Position numbers and translations under genes: made by a program. DNA of 64,000 nt. It comes from Theileria orientalis strain Shintoku. Taxonomy: Eukaryota; Apicomplexa; Aconoidasida; Piroplasmida; Theileriidae. The DNA lies in contig NC_025263.1 of NCBI RefSeq assembly GCF_000740895.1, positions 1,612,001 to 1,676,000 of the forward strand, in the 5' to 3' direction. The notes below the pieces were generated by a model. The model did no database searches and was not told where the DNA came from. It worked only from the letters and a program-made list of their open reading frames with translations. Positions 8,625 to 19,965 of this stretch are shown in pieces. Numbering within the stretch: position 1 is the first letter of the stretch; every line of letters begins with the position of its first letter.

Positions 8625-11600
8625 ATGGACCAGGATCTCTATGACGAGTTTGGTAACTATATTGGCCCAGGGTTCGAGGAAGATGGTGGCCTAGACTCGG
8701 ATCTGAGCCTTCCAGACAGCGATGTAGATCGTCTAAGCGACACCGAGGAGCGCGATCGCCTAATGGCGGGAGGAACCGGGCCTCGGGGAGATACAGCTGG
8801 AGCAGGAGAACCAGTGACCAGGATAACGAGGCAAAACATAGTGGAATACGACCCAGAATCAGCATATAAAGATGATGATCCCTACGAAGACGTGGAAGTT
8901 TTCGTGCGGGAAGAGGACACGCAGACGATAGAAGTGCCAATAGTGAAGGCAGAGGAGTCGCACGTTGAGAGAGTGTATAACATACGAAGGCTGGACAGCG
9001 ACATTAACGCGAAGAACTTTGACATCATGGAAGAGTCGATGCCGCCAAACAGGTTCACATTCCAGTTCATGGCCTCGCTGATGAACCAGCCAGAGTTTAT
9101 AAGAAACGTGTGTATAGCAGGGAACCTGCACGACGGGAAGACGACACTGGTGGATAGGCTGATAGAACACAGCAGGTTCACGAACAGAGGAGCGGCAAGA
9201 GCCTCAAGTAAGGGGTTGGGGAGAGAAGGAGGCGGAGCGAGCGGAGGGCACACACAGAGGCCGACGGAAGCAATGAGGACGACCACTGAATTCACGCGCT
9301 ACACAGACTCGAGATTGGATGAGCAGGCAAGAGAAATGAGCATAAAGGCGACGCCGATATCGCTGGTATTCCAGAACAGCCTCTACGAAAACGTGGAGGA
9401 CCCCAGCGACCACCCGAAGTGCAAGTCGTACCTGTTTAACATCTTCGACACGCCTGGGCACGTTAACTTCATGGACGAGGTGGTGCACGCGCTGGCGCTG
9501 AGCGACGGGTGCGTGCTGGTGGTGGACGTGCTGATGGGCCTGACGAGCGTGCTCGAAAACGTAATTAAGCAGTGCGTGCACGACGGAGTGAAAATGTGCC
9601 TGGTGGTCAACTGCCTGGACAGGCTGGTGCTGGAGCTGCGTTTGCCGCCATCAGACGCATATCTGAAGATATGCCACACGATAGGAGAAGTGAACCAGTA
9701 CCTAGCAAGCACAGTGGAGCTGTTGAGAGGGTCGGCAGGAGGAGGCGCAGAAGGCGACGGGGAGTTTGAGAACGAGTACGAGTTCGCGCCTGAGAAGAAC
9801 AACGTGGCCTTCGCGTCGGGAATCTTCGGAATATTCTTTACGCTGAAGTCGTTCGCGAAGCTGTACTCGAGGAATAACCTGCACGAGTTCTCAAGGCGCC
9901 TGTACGGAGACTACTTCTACAACCCAGTGAAAAACACGATTACGACAAAGCCGGTATACGTGCACAAGGCGTCAGAAGTAAGAGAGAGTCAAGGTCAAAC
10001 GAAGGGTACTGAAGATGATCAGTTAAACGGCACAGAAGAATACGACGAAAACTACAATGAAAATGACGGAAGAGTAAATGAGGAGGAAGATGATAAATAC
10101 GAGGAGATGGAGCTGAAGAGAACGTTTGTAGCGTTCATACTGGAGCCAATATATAAGTTGATATCGCACGTAGCAAGCGACGAAAGAGAAGAGTTGGAGG
10201 AAGTGTTGGAGGAGTTTAACAGCGCACTGACCACGGAAGTTAGGATCTCGCTCAAAAAAGAAGACTATAAGCTGACGACGAAGCAAATACTGGCGAAGGT
10301 GTGCTCGTGTCTGTTTACAGACGCAAGCGCGTTCGTGGAGATGGTGATATCGACAGTGCCATCGCCAAAGGAAAACAACTATAACAAGTTTAGAGTGCAC
10401 TACACAGGGGATCTGACGACAAGTCTGGTGGAAGACGTGAAGAGGTGTGACGCGAAAGGAAAGCTGGTGGTGTTCGTAACGAAAAACTATTTCAGAAGCG
10501 CAGAGGGCACGTTCGACCTCTTCGGAAGAGTCTTCTCAGGAACGCTGAAGAAGGGAGACGAAATTAAGCTGCTGGGACCGAGTTACACACTGGACGACGA
10601 CGAAGACGTTATCGTGAGGAACGTGAGGAACATATGGATATCGGAAGCAAGGTACAGAGTGGAGGTGACGAAAATAGGAGCAGGAAACTGGGTGCTAATA
10701 TCAGGAATAGACCTGTGCCACTTTAAAACGAGCACAATAACACACGGGTTAGGATTAGGTACAAGTGGAGCAACAGGTGGAGCAACAAGTGGAGCAACAA
10801 GTGGAACAACAGGTGGAACAACAGGTGGAACAACAGGTGGATATACTAGTGGAGGAACAAGTAGAACAACAGGAGGATCGTCAACATGTGCATTGGACCT
10901 GGAGCTGATGACGATAAGCAGTTACCTGGCAGTGACAAAGCCAGTGTTTAAAGTGGGACTGGAGCCACTTAACCCAAACGAACTGCCGAAGATGATCAAC
11001 GGCCTGAGAGCAGTGGAAAAGGCGTACCCAGCCTCAGTGCTTAAGGTGGAAGAAAGCGGAGAACACGTGGTGCTGGGGACAGGAGAAGTGTACCTGGACT
11101 GCGTGCTGCACGACCTGAGAAGGCTCTTCGGAAACTTGGAAATCAAAGTGTCAGACCCAGTGGTGAGGTTCACGGAGACGATCATGGAGTCGAGCTCGAT
11201 GAGGTGCTTCGTGAGCACGGCGAACCAGAAGAACAAGCTGTACATGTTGACGCAGCCGCTGCAGCAAGGAGTGGCAAGTTTGGTGGAGGAGAGACTGTTT
11301 AGCCACAGCGGCAAGGGAATGTACAGCAATGTTGGAGGAGGAATGAGTGGAGGAGGAGGAGGAGGAACAATGCACAGCAATGGAGCCACCAGTACCTATG
11401 GTGGAAGTGGAGCCACCAACTTCAACGAGAATTTGAGGATGCTGGAGAAGTACGGCTGGGACGAGCTGGATATCGCAAACATCTGGTCCTTTGGACCGGA
11501 CTCGAAGGGGCCGAACGTACTCGTCAACGACACGATTCCCTCGGAGGTGGACCTGACTCTGCTGAACCAAGTGCGCCCCTCAGTGATACAGGGCTTCAAC

Positions 11601-12709
11601 TGGGCGGCGAAGGAGGGGCCGCTTATCGAAGAGCCAATAAGGAACGTCAAGTTTAGGCTGATCGGGTGCGAGTTGTCGAGCGAGTACATGAACATCACGC
11701 CAGGGCAAATAATACCAGCAATAAGGTAAGGAAACGTCTCAGATTAGATAAGGGTCTCCGTACAGAAATGGATATGTAGTTACGTAGTAGATAGGTGTGC
11801 CGGTACTAGGTAGATGGTTGAGTTACTTAGTAGATGCTTGTGCTAATATTAGGTAGATGGCAGAGTTATGTAGTAGATACGCTACCCTTAGAAAGTTTAT
11901 GGCAGAGTAAGCTAACACAAATGTAATAGGAGGCTCTGCTACTCGTCGTTCCTGCTGAGCACTCCGAGGCTGATGGAGCCAGTGGTCTTCGCAGAAATAC
12001 AGTGCCCGGCAGACTGCGTGGCCTCGGTCTACACAATACTGTCGAGGAGAAGAGGGCACGTGCTGAGAGACATGCCGAAGCCGGGCACGCCCTTCTACCT
12101 GGTGCACGCGTACCTGCCGGCAATCGAGTCGTTTGGATTCGAGACAGACCTGAGGTAAGTGTCCACAAACTAGTAGTAGTAGCTAGTATTGGCACAGTAG
12201 TATCAATAGCTTATTGCTAGTGTTATTAGTGTTGTTACCATAAGTAGTAGCAGTAGTATTGGCATGGGTAGTTACAAGTAGCTAGTATTGGCAACAAGGG
12301 TAGTTACAAGTAGCTAGTGTTAGCACTAGTAGTTATTGGTGCATGGCTGTACTAATGAGGTGTGTAGGATCCATAGCAGCGGACAGGCCTTCTGTTTAAC
12401 CATGTTCGATCACTGGAACATAGTGCCAGGAGACCCGCTGGACAAGGTAAGAAGAAGATAGGCAGATAATGGGCAGATAGTGACTAGATAAAAGTAGGAA
12501 CTGTGTACAGAAGTAGCTAGCAAACACTGATGAAAACGTAGTCGATTGTCCTGAAGCCTCTGGAACCAGCGCCAATACCACACCTGGCAAGAGAGTTTCT
12601 GCTGAAGACGAGGAAGAGAAAGGGACTGACGGAAGATGTGTCGATCAACACGTTCTTCGATGATCCAATGTTGTCTACCCTAGCGGAGAACCTGCAGGAA
12701 TTCTACTGA
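8625..12709 (+). CDS. SNU114: U5 snRNP GTPase Snu114 (116 kDa component, EFTUD2)
   Basis: Four exons: 8625-11725, 11930-12154, 12368-12446, 12542-12709, giving 1,190 residues, longer than the usual 970-1,010. It is an EF-2-like GTPase that controls spliceosome activation and disassembly. An acidic N-terminus (FGNYIGPGF) typical of the family is followed by the G1 loop [10 protein letters not shown] (about 166-175), G3 DTPGH and a G4 element reading NCLDR, where the canonical Lys of NKxD is Cys. The C-terminal EF-G domains include [10 protein letters not shown] and RRRGHV, the GTPase fold's usual end, and [13 protein letters not shown]. Extra length comes from low-complexity inserts: an acidic block, a Gly-Thr-Ser repeat (about residues 706-752) and Gly/Ser runs near 900. 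The first two introns carry CTAG-rich imperfect repeats. Confidence 0.93.
10744..10880. repeat. In-frame Gly/Thr/Ser minisatellite inside Snu114
   Basis: A run of 12-base units close to GGTGGAACAACA, with variants, encodes repeated TTGG/TSGA. It lies between the translation-factor-like domains of Snu114, so it should form a flexible surface loop. Unit copies differ by a few bases, pointing to slippage with drift. Confidence 0.85.
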
Positions 12710-13265
12710 GTTTTGTGAAATAGGTGAAGAAAAAAAGGTAAAAAGAGCAACAAAGAGCGCTGGTAGTGTTTCAATAAAGAGTTAGGATAGGGAATGGGAA
12801 CAAATGGATGATAGATCCACAGGTGTTTGCAGGGGAGCGACGTTCCAATAGAAAGCGAAAACAAAATTTAGAAAAAATGTGCTAATTTTAACTAAATTGT
12901 GAATACAAAAGTAATTTCGTAAACGCTTTGTAAGATGCACAGTTAATAGAATAATAAATGAATAACATACACCCTGGAAAACAACACCACACGAATCTCA
13001 ACTTGAGTGGCAAGCTTATGCTCAATTCAACAATTAATAACGAATTAGTGTGTAATATTAGTGCCTTATATATTTTATAATATATTGTGAGTATGTCTAA
13101 GAACACAGAGAATAAAAACACAGACTGACGTGGAAACAAAATAAAAACAGCCAAAAAGAGCACAAGGTGAACGGAATAAAAAGTAAAACACCTCCTAATA
13201 TTTAATCAATTCATTTTGTTAATACTGCAAAACAGAAAGAGCGAAAATAAAGTTAAAATAAGAAG
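12710..13265. other. Intergenic, AT-rich
   Basis: Contains the 3' untranslated region of Snu114 (with a TGAAAAAAAAG-like run near 12730) and the promoter of the Mkt1-like gene. No coding frame or RNA gene is supported; the minus-strand open frame at 12888-13163 is Leu/Phe-rich noise from AT-rich sequence. Confidence 0.5.
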
Positions 13266-15608
13266 ATGCGGGTCCGACAACTACAGAAGTATCTGCTGGA
13301 ACAAAAGTGCGTACGAGTGGGAAACCTATCAGTTTGCAAAGGAATGAGAATAGGACTCGACGCGGTATACTTTTTCAAGTCGATCAAGTCGCTCAACGAC
13401 CCGCTCAGCGACGTGTACTCGTCCCTGAGCGGCTCGTTCGTAGCAACACTGGACGAGCATCTGAAGCTGCTCGAATCGCTGGATCTGCAGCCGCTCTTCG
13501 TGTTCCAGGGAATGCAGCCAAAGTCGCCCTTTCCATCGCCAATGCTAATGTCGCAAATGGCGACGCAGACGGGGTTGAACGACGCATGGGCAGCGTACCT
13601 GAAGGGAGACGAGGCAGTGGCGCTCACGAAGTTCGCACAGTTCTCGCAGTTCTCACACCTGTACAACGCACATAACCTGCCGGAGGACACAGTGCAGTTC
13701 CTGATGTCGTACCTGAAGTCGAAAGGGCACGAAATGATAAGAGCGCCGTACCTGGCGGCAAGTCAGCTGATGTACTTCATGCAGGAAAACCTGATTGATG
13801 CAGTGGTGGGCCCAGCGTCGACGCTGCTCTTCGGAGTGCCGAGAGTGATTCTAAACCTGAACCTGCACAACGCAACCTTCGAGTGGGTGGAGCTGGAGGA
13901 AGTGCTGTCGCTCTGGGGACTGGACAGAGAGCAGTTCGTGGACTGTTGCCTCCTGGCGGGCACGGAGCACTGCCTGAGCTACCCGCACTTCGCACAGCAG
14001 TTCTCATTCGCAAACGCAATCGAGTACGCGAAGCAGGCGCCGCTGGTGAAGTACCTGTACCAGCTGCGGGAGATGTACCCGCCGCACCCAGTAAACAGAG
14101 ACATGGGCATGGCGAGAGAGAAGATCAACGAGTACGTGGACGGATACTGCATAGCGAAGTCGATGATCAACTACCCGCTGGTGATGACGCTCTCAGGAGA
14201 CGTGGTGACGCTGCCGAACGCGACGATGACGAACACCACGGGAGCGAAGCTGACAGACCTGTCGAACCCGGCGCTGGCGAACGCGAAGCTGCCCTCGGAC
14301 TACCACAAAATCGTGGGCTGCAGGCTCCCGAAGAGCGTCTACTACCTGATGTCGGAGGGGCTGCTGTCGCTGCAGCTGCCCTTCGCACTGGCGCTGGGCG
14401 AGTGGGTAGACGAGCCGACGCAGAACGTGGACTCGCTGGAGTACAGAGACCTGCTCTCGGACCTGCGCGAGTACCAGTGCAGAGCGCTGGGCCTGCTGGT
14501 GCTAAAGCTGGACGACCACTTCAAGACGAAACAGATCAGGTACCCGCGCTACATATCGCTGATGAAGACGGCATACCCGGTGAAGCAGCAGGCGAAGCTG
14601 CTCATCCCGAACACGTGCCAGGTGAGGAGCTGGGTGCTCAACTCGGAGAGAGTGGACCGAGAGATGAAGAGGCAGGGAGTCTCGCAGGTGTCCCTCGAGT
14701 TCTGCCTGAACTGGCACACGCACGAGGGGCCGCAGCTGCTGGCGCCAGCGACGACGAACGGAGCGCACGCAACCACGTCGAGCGCGAACGAGTTCATGGT
14801 GCTTAACACGGCGCTGCACTTCATGCTCCTGGAAAACCTGGGCTACTTCACGAGTGAGTTCGGAGGCACGGCGTTCGGAAAGGTGCTCTCGACGTCAGGG
14901 CTTAACCTGAACGGGCTGCTGCTGCTGGAGCTGATGAAGTTCGGACTCTTCACAGGAGAGTCCTTTGAGCCGCCGCCGGACTGCACGTACCCGCCAGAGC
15001 TGCACCCGAAGACGGAAGAAGCGAAGAGAGCATTCATCACGGCGAACCTGGCGGCGCGAGTGGCGACGCTGTGCCCGGTGAGGCTGGACAGGAGGCCCTG
15101 GATGGGAAGAATAGATTTTGACGTGGCCTCCTTTAACCTCGTGGTCAAGTTCCTGAGAAGGTCAATCAACTACCTGACCGAGGCGAGTCTGGCGTACATG
15201 CTGCTGAGCGACAACAGGTTCATGGGACTGGCGGAGTCGAAGCTGTTGGGCGTCGCGGGGAGCGTCGGAGCGCTGGAGCAGAGCAGAGGGGCAGCTGAGG
15301 GAAGTAATCTGACGGGGCTCCCGCTCTTTTACAACTACTCCTCATTCCTGGGAGTCGTCGTTAAGTGCGTGCTTCTGGACATAGAGACGACGATGGAAGG
15401 ACTCGGCAGAGCCTTCCCGAACTGCGTGAGCCTGAAGGAGGACCTGGGCGCCTTCGTGCTCTTCTGGGCGAAGGTGCACGGCCTGCTACACAACCTGTCG
15501 AAGCTGATTCAGCTGGGCGAGATACTGGACTCGTTTGACAGCGCGACTAACCTGGTCAGGAGCAAGTTCGAGAGGCTGGGCCTGGACGTGTCGAGCCTGG
15601 CATTATAA
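13266..15608 (+). CDS. MKT1: Mkt1-like post-transcriptional regulator (XPG-fold pseudonuclease)
   Basis: An intronless frame of 780 residues. It begins like XPG/FEN family nucleases (MRVRQLQKYLLEQK, then GMRIGLDAVYFFKSI), and the LFVFQGMQPKSP stretch matches the XPG-N region. The XPG-I region near 175-195 reads IDAVVGPASTLLFGVPRVI, lacking the acidic cluster that binds catalytic metal, so the protein should not be a nuclease. The C-terminal half (ALHFMLLENLG, ALGLLVLKL, IQLGEILDSFDSA) fits the Mkt1 C-terminal domain. In yeast and trypanosomes Mkt1 acts in the cytoplasm with Pbp1 and poly(A)-binding protein to raise expression of particular mRNAs. GC content is visibly higher than in the flanks, with NNG/NNC-rich codons like Snu114. 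Confidence 0.85.
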   Translation: MRVRQLQKYLLEQKCVRVGNLSVCKGMRIGLDAVYFFKSIKSLNDPLSDVYSSLSGSFVATLDEHLKLLESLDLQPLFVFQGMQPKSPFPSPMLMSQMATQTGLNDAWAAYLKGDEAVALTKFAQFSQFSHLYNAHNLPEDTVQFLMSYLKSKGHEMIRAPYLAASQLMYFMQENLIDAVVGPASTLLFGVPRVILNLNLHNATFEWVELEEVLSLWGLDREQFVDCCLLAGTEHCLSYPHFAQQFSFANAIEYAKQAPLVKYLYQLREMYPPHPVNRDMGMAREKINEYVDGYCIAKSMINYPLVMTLSGDVVTLPNATMTNTTGAKLTDLSNPALANAKLPSDYHKIVGCRLPKSVYYLMSEGLLSLQLPFALALGEWVDEPTQNVDSLEYRDLLSDLREYQCRALGLLVLKLDDHFKTKQIRYPRYISLMKTAYPVKQQAKLLIPNTCQVRSWVLNSERVDREMKRQGVSQVSLEFCLNWHTHEGPQLLAPATTNGAHATTSSANEFMVLNTALHFMLLENLGYFTSEFGGTAFGKVLSTSGLNLNGLLLLELMKFGLFTGESFEPPPDCTYPPELHPKTEEAKRAFITANLAARVATLCPVRLDRRPWMGRIDFDVASFNLVVKFLRRSINYLTEASLAYMLLSDNRFMGLAESKLLGVAGSVGALEQSRGAAEGSNLTGLPLFYNYSSFLGVVVKCVLLDIETTMEGLGRAFPNCVSLKEDLGAFVLFWAKVHGLLHNLSKLIQLGEILDSFDSATNLVRSKFERLGLDVSSLAL

Positions 15609-15938
15609 TATAGTAAAAAAGTACACAGTGCGACTTATGTCGTTAAGTACACAGTAAACATGTGTGAGTGTATGCCCTCGTGTGTATGTGTGTGTATTTA
15701 TATGTGTATATTATTTGTGTATATGTGTATATATATGTGTGTATATGTGTATATATATGTGTGTGTATATCATGTATATATAAAAAATAAATTCAGTAAC
15801 TTACAGTAAATTTGATACAATAATATAAACGGTATAAATATTGATGTGAAATCAGTCATCAAAACAGTATTGATATGACCCGAGTGAAGGCCTGGGTCTC
15901 CAAATGAACAAAGGTGAAACTGGATAAGGAAGTCAGGG
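15609..15938. repeat. TG/TA microsatellite in convergent intergenic region
   Basis: Between about 15680 and 15785 the sequence is a long imperfect run of TGTGTA and TATATG. It separates the convergent Mkt1-like and FAINT-like genes. No gene is seen in the interval. Confidence 0.8.
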
Positions 15939-18900
15939 CTAGGAAATGGAGCAACTCTTGTTTTTCTCACGAGTTATGTAAAAGTGAGAAAAATTCTCAG
16001 TAAGGTCCTCAATGTCATTTTCGTCGTCGTTCTGTCCGTTGGAAGCCCCGTTCAAGTTCTCGCCAGGTTGGCAAGAATCGTTGGACTTGTCCTGCTGGTC
16101 GTTGTCCATTACGTCCGGTGTGTCTTCGGCAGTTTCGGGAGGTTTACCCTGGTTTGTGTCGTCATCTACCTTATCGAGCACTTGTTGGTCAGATTCATCA
16201 TCCAGAGAGACTACAGTTAGGCTGTCCTCAGTCAAGTTATGGCGTCTCATGAACTCAGTGCGAAGCTCTTCCAACTCCTTAGTAAGCAATTCGATTTCCT
16301 TAGTCTTCTGCTTGGTCTTCTCCCTCTCTTCCCTGTATTTCTGCCTCAAGTAAAGAAGGTGGTGCTTCTTGACTTTAGTTTCCATCCTTTGAAGCTGCTC
16401 TTGTTCCATGGTGGAAGGCCTGCTCCTGCGTTTCATAGGCACTTCAATATGCTCGGGATTTTCATGTCGTATATAGCTTTTGGGGCCCACCTCAATATTG
16501 AAGTTTTCTTCGACGATGAGCTGTGATAGTCTGGATCTTGGAGGTTTGGGAGGAGGTTGTTTTGGGCGCGCTCCGAGATCATTGGTTGTTGGTCGAGATG
16601 GATCACTAGGTTTTGTTGTTTGTGGAGTGGCGCCCTCAGGATCTTCTTTATCGACATCCGAAGCAGTTTTATCAGCTTCTGGTTCATTGCTATTTTTACT
16701 AGAGGTGCTTTTACGGGAAGTCATTCTGAATTTGCGAAATGTGCGCCTACTGGTGGTTCGTTTTATGGTTTTAAAAAAGTCTCTAAAAGCTCTCTTTAAT
16801 TTTTTAAAGCCCCTTGTCTTGGACTCTTCAGATTTGAGAATGGCATAATCAGACAGAGTATGGTGAGACTCTGTATCTGGGCTTTTAAGGTCCTTTTCAC
16901 TAGGATAGTTGTCAGGGATTTCCTCCAGTAAAAACTGCCCTAGTATTTTTTTTGGCGGATTCGTCATATCAATGTCATCTTCTGAGTCTTTTGACCATAA
17001 CATTAATCCTCTATTTCCAGCAGCAGCTGAATAATCTTCTGGTTGTGTTTGCAATTGTGTGCCATCTTCAGTTTGGGTTACTTCAGATTGTTTTTCATCG
17101 TTGTCATCAGTTTCAGTCTTATCAGAAAATTTGGAACCTTCGACCTCATTTCCTGAATCTGGGTTTTTGTTTAGAAATTTAGTTCTTGGAGCAGGTACAG
17201 GAAGTGATCGGGGTCTAGGTACAGGTCGTTTGGGCCGCTTTACAACTATAACATCGGGATAAAGTACCTGAGGGTGGCTTGAGGCCTTAGATAGGTTAGT
17301 AGATTCTTCATTGGAACCTATAACACAAGGCTGTGGAAACTCTGGTTTTAGACCCGATTCAATATCCATTGGCATAGATATATTGTCGTGAGAGTCCTTA
17401 ATGTTATCATATTCAGAATCATTCTCATCGTCGGAAGACAGCGCCATAGCCTGAAGGGAGAAATCAGTGTTTTTCACATCTACGTCTTCAGCTTTAAGGT
17501 AATGAAGGTTACGTGATTTTGTTATTACATGCTTTAAATTAGGAAAGAGAGTATCTATAAGCACTTCAATTTGATCCTCAACCAAATCACAGTCGTCCTC
17601 ATCAGAGTCAGTAGAATCCTCAGAGTCATCAGAATCACTAATTTCGGTGGTTTGAAAATCCGAAGATGCTGCAAACTTGCTAGGGTCGAAATCGTTTCCA
17701 AATATATCAGAAACAACCTCTGAGTTTTGGTCATTTTTGTTCTCAAGGTCAACATCTTCAGTATTACCACCATCAATAGCCATAGAATTCAATGCCTCAG
17801 ATATTGCAGGAAATGTTTCAGGGTCAATGGATACCTGAATTGCTTCTTCTTGAGCTTCTTGAGGATCTGGATATTCTTGAGGGCCTTCAACTAACTCCAG
17901 AGGTAGTTCAATCTTTTCGACATCTGGAGGATCTTCATCCGAATGTCCAACAAAATGTAGCTCCTTATATCCTTTCTGTTCACATTTGCTGCACCTACAT
18001 ACTTCTAAAAATACTCCATTTACTAAAACAGACTCATCTATTTCATCACCAATAGGTTTTTCATACTCAATTAAATCCTGTTCATTCTCCTCTTTGATCG
18101 AAGTCAGTGAATTCTCTAGCCTCGCCTTTTCCTCATTAATAAGAACCTGAAAAGTTTGTAAAACATCTAAATCCGTTAATACCTTAGTTGGATCCAAATC
18201 TTTTACTTTCTTAATATCCCATCGACTCGTACAAGGTGTGCTTTGTTCCTGGGAACTATCCTTTACACATCCAATTTCTGCTTCTTTCATTCTTGTTTCG
18301 GCCTCCATAAGCTCTTCTAAAGCTACAATGAGTTCATTATTACGAAATATAAGTGATTCTTCGGTATCGCTAGATTCAAATTCATCTTCAATATGTTGAT
18401 TGACGATGTCCCGAAGATCTATTCTAGTGGTCAGACGTCTTAAGAGTCCATAAGACTTACCTTTATTAGATGTGTTCTGGTAGGTTTCCATGCCATCGGG
18501 ATTCGAATCTTCAACCTGGGTGTTGTCGCCTTTTGTTAGCATTGAAAACATAGCAACAACATCCATTTTTGCATCTTCAGGTGTAGTGGAGTCTTCACTG
18601 CTTTCAGCGCCCTGAGCACTATTCTCCAATGATTCACCCGCGTTTTCAGAATCATTTTTTTCAAATAATCTAGTTTCCCTTGTTTTTTTATTTTTCAGTG
18701 AATCAAATTCCTTAAACATTTCCCAAAAGTTTCCCATTAAATTATAATATTTCAATATTTTTCTGGCAGGTCCAGTAGAACTGCTGACTAATATAACCGG
18801 ATTTTCGCCTGCTGAAAAACGCAAGTATCCCAGGATTTCTTCTTCGTAAGTGGGCTCCCATATTAATTGATTTCCGTACGTAACAGCCTTTGCAATCACG

Positions 18901-19061
18901 CCTCCTCTGGGAATGTAATACGTACAGAGCCGGGCTCCTACCTGGGAAGACTCAGTCAAAAAATGGTGATTGTTAACAGAACAAACGTCTAGCGTTACAT
19001 ATTTTACACAAACGGTGTTATTCGCTATAAGTAGCGATAACAAGAGGAATAGATTTAGCAT
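15939..19061 (-). CDS. Secreted acidic protein with N-terminal FAINT-like (DUF529) domain
   Basis: Intronless, 1,040 residues. Residues 1-18 form a clear signal peptide (LNLFLLLSLLIANNTVC). Residues about 20-115 look like a FAINT domain: KYVTLDVCS, a central VTYGNQLIWEP and a closing ILKYYNLMGNFWEMF. The middle is very acidic and rich in Ser, Glu and Pro (PEST-like). Proline-rich stretches (RPKRPVPRPRSLPVPAP near 620, PPPKPPRSRL near 840) resemble SH3 ligands. A strongly basic block (LKRAFRDFFKTIKRTTSRR, about 750-770) could be a nuclear signal. A coiled coil follows (about 895-940, EELRTEFMRR). No transmembrane segment after the signal peptide. In Theileria such proteins are released into the host cell or lie at the parasite surface; which applies here is inference. 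Confidence 0.75.
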   Translation of the reverse strand: MLNLFLLLSLLIANNTVCVKYVTLDVCSVNNHHFLTESSQVGARLCTYYIPRGGVIAKAVTYGNQLIWEPTYEEEILGYLRFSAGENPVILVSSSTGPARKILKYYNLMGNFWEMFKEFDSLKNKKTRETRLFEKNDSENAGESLENSAQGAESSEDSTTPEDAKMDVVAMFSMLTKGDNTQVEDSNPDGMETYQNTSNKGKSYGLLRRLTTRIDLRDIVNQHIEDEFESSDTEESLIFRNNELIVALEELMEAETRMKEAEIGCVKDSSQEQSTPCTSRWDIKKVKDLDPTKVLTDLDVLQTFQVLINEEKARLENSLTSIKEENEQDLIEYEKPIGDEIDESVLVNGVFLEVCRCSKCEQKGYKELHFVGHSDEDPPDVEKIELPLELVEGPQEYPDPQEAQEEAIQVSIDPETFPAISEALNSMAIDGGNTEDVDLENKNDQNSEVVSDIFGNDFDPSKFAASSDFQTTEISDSDDSEDSTDSDEDDCDLVEDQIEVLIDTLFPNLKHVITKSRNLHYLKAEDVDVKNTDFSLQAMALSSDDENDSEYDNIKDSHDNISMPMDIESGLKPEFPQPCVIGSNEESTNLSKASSHPQVLYPDVIVVKRPKRPVPRPRSLPVPAPRTKFLNKNPDSGNEVEGSKFSDKTETDDNDEKQSEVTQTEDGTQLQTQPEDYSAAAGNRGLMLWSKDSEDDIDMTNPPKKILGQFLLEEIPDNYPSEKDLKSPDTESHHTLSDYAILKSEESKTRGFKKLKRAFRDFFKTIKRTTSRRTFRKFRMTSRKSTSSKNSNEPEADKTASDVDKEDPEGATPQTTKPSDPSRPTTNDLGARPKQPPPKPPRSRLSQLIVEENFNIEVGPKSYIRHENPEHIEVPMKRRSRPSTMEQEQLQRMETKVKKHHLLYLRQKYREEREKTKQKTKEIELLTKELEELRTEFMRRHNLTEDSLTVVSLDDESDQQVLDKVDDDTNQGKPPETAEDTPDVMDNDQQDKSNDSCQPGENLNGASNGQNDDENDIEDLTENFSHFYITREKNKSCSIS

Positions 19062-19965
19062 CCTAAATATTCTTTTAGTTGGCTTTTTTTAGCAGAATCA
19101 CTGTCTAGGTCGGACTTGATATGGGGAACTCTAACGATGGATTCTACTAAACCAGAGCTGGATCTGTAACAGATCTAACTTTAAAAAACTCAAAATGATC
19201 AGTTCTTTCAACGGCCGCGAGTTGTGCACCATATGTGGGAGCATCATGGAAATATTTACGTTTTGATGTGTGCACACAAACCTAAATACACATCTAGAAA
19301 TTCCCCTGTTTGGAGCTGGAAATAGTGTTCATTTTAAAATGACCATAAAACTCATGAAATAAAACGATTATCTATTATTTGCATTATAGATCCATTTAAT
19401 ATTCGATTGATTAAAGAAAAAATAGTTATGTTTTCAGTAGGCCAACAAAACCTTCTAAGAGTTTCTCCGTTAAAATCATATTTATGTTGTGACAGTGTGT
19501 TAAAAAGATTATTTTAGAAAATAAACATACATTAGATCTCTTTACGTTTATTTACAATAATATTTACTTATTTAAATAACCATTTTCCTGTGGTATCTAT
19601 GATCTATGTTGTACATGGCACTTAGAGAAATTAGAGTAAATCCATCGATTATATAAAACCAATACAAAATTGACCACCTATTCAACAGTTATAATCCAGT
19701 AGTCTAATTAACTTAAATCCATATACGATAAAACGACACTTAAAAGTACACACACTGCGTAAGATGAAACAGATAAATCAAGAGATTAATAATCTACCAT
19801 TAAGGAAGCATCAAAAAAAACAGTATTCAGAAACTACATTTAAATAAACAAGCCGTTGCTTGTTAGACAACTGAAGGGTTAAACAAAGTACCCGGCAATT
19901 AAATAAAAATACAAACCATAAAGCATCAATCAAGAGAGCAAAAGGTAGGGGTGTGAGTCAGAATT
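19062..19965. other. Intergenic, AT-rich, promoter side of the FAINT-like gene
   Basis: About 900 bases upstream of the minus-strand FAINT-like gene and downstream of the alveolin. A short CGGCCGCGAGTTGTGCACC element at about 19212 resembles the CGGCCGCGA/GTGCA patch near 3633. Otherwise AT-rich, with no gene or RNA recognised. Confidence 0.45.
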
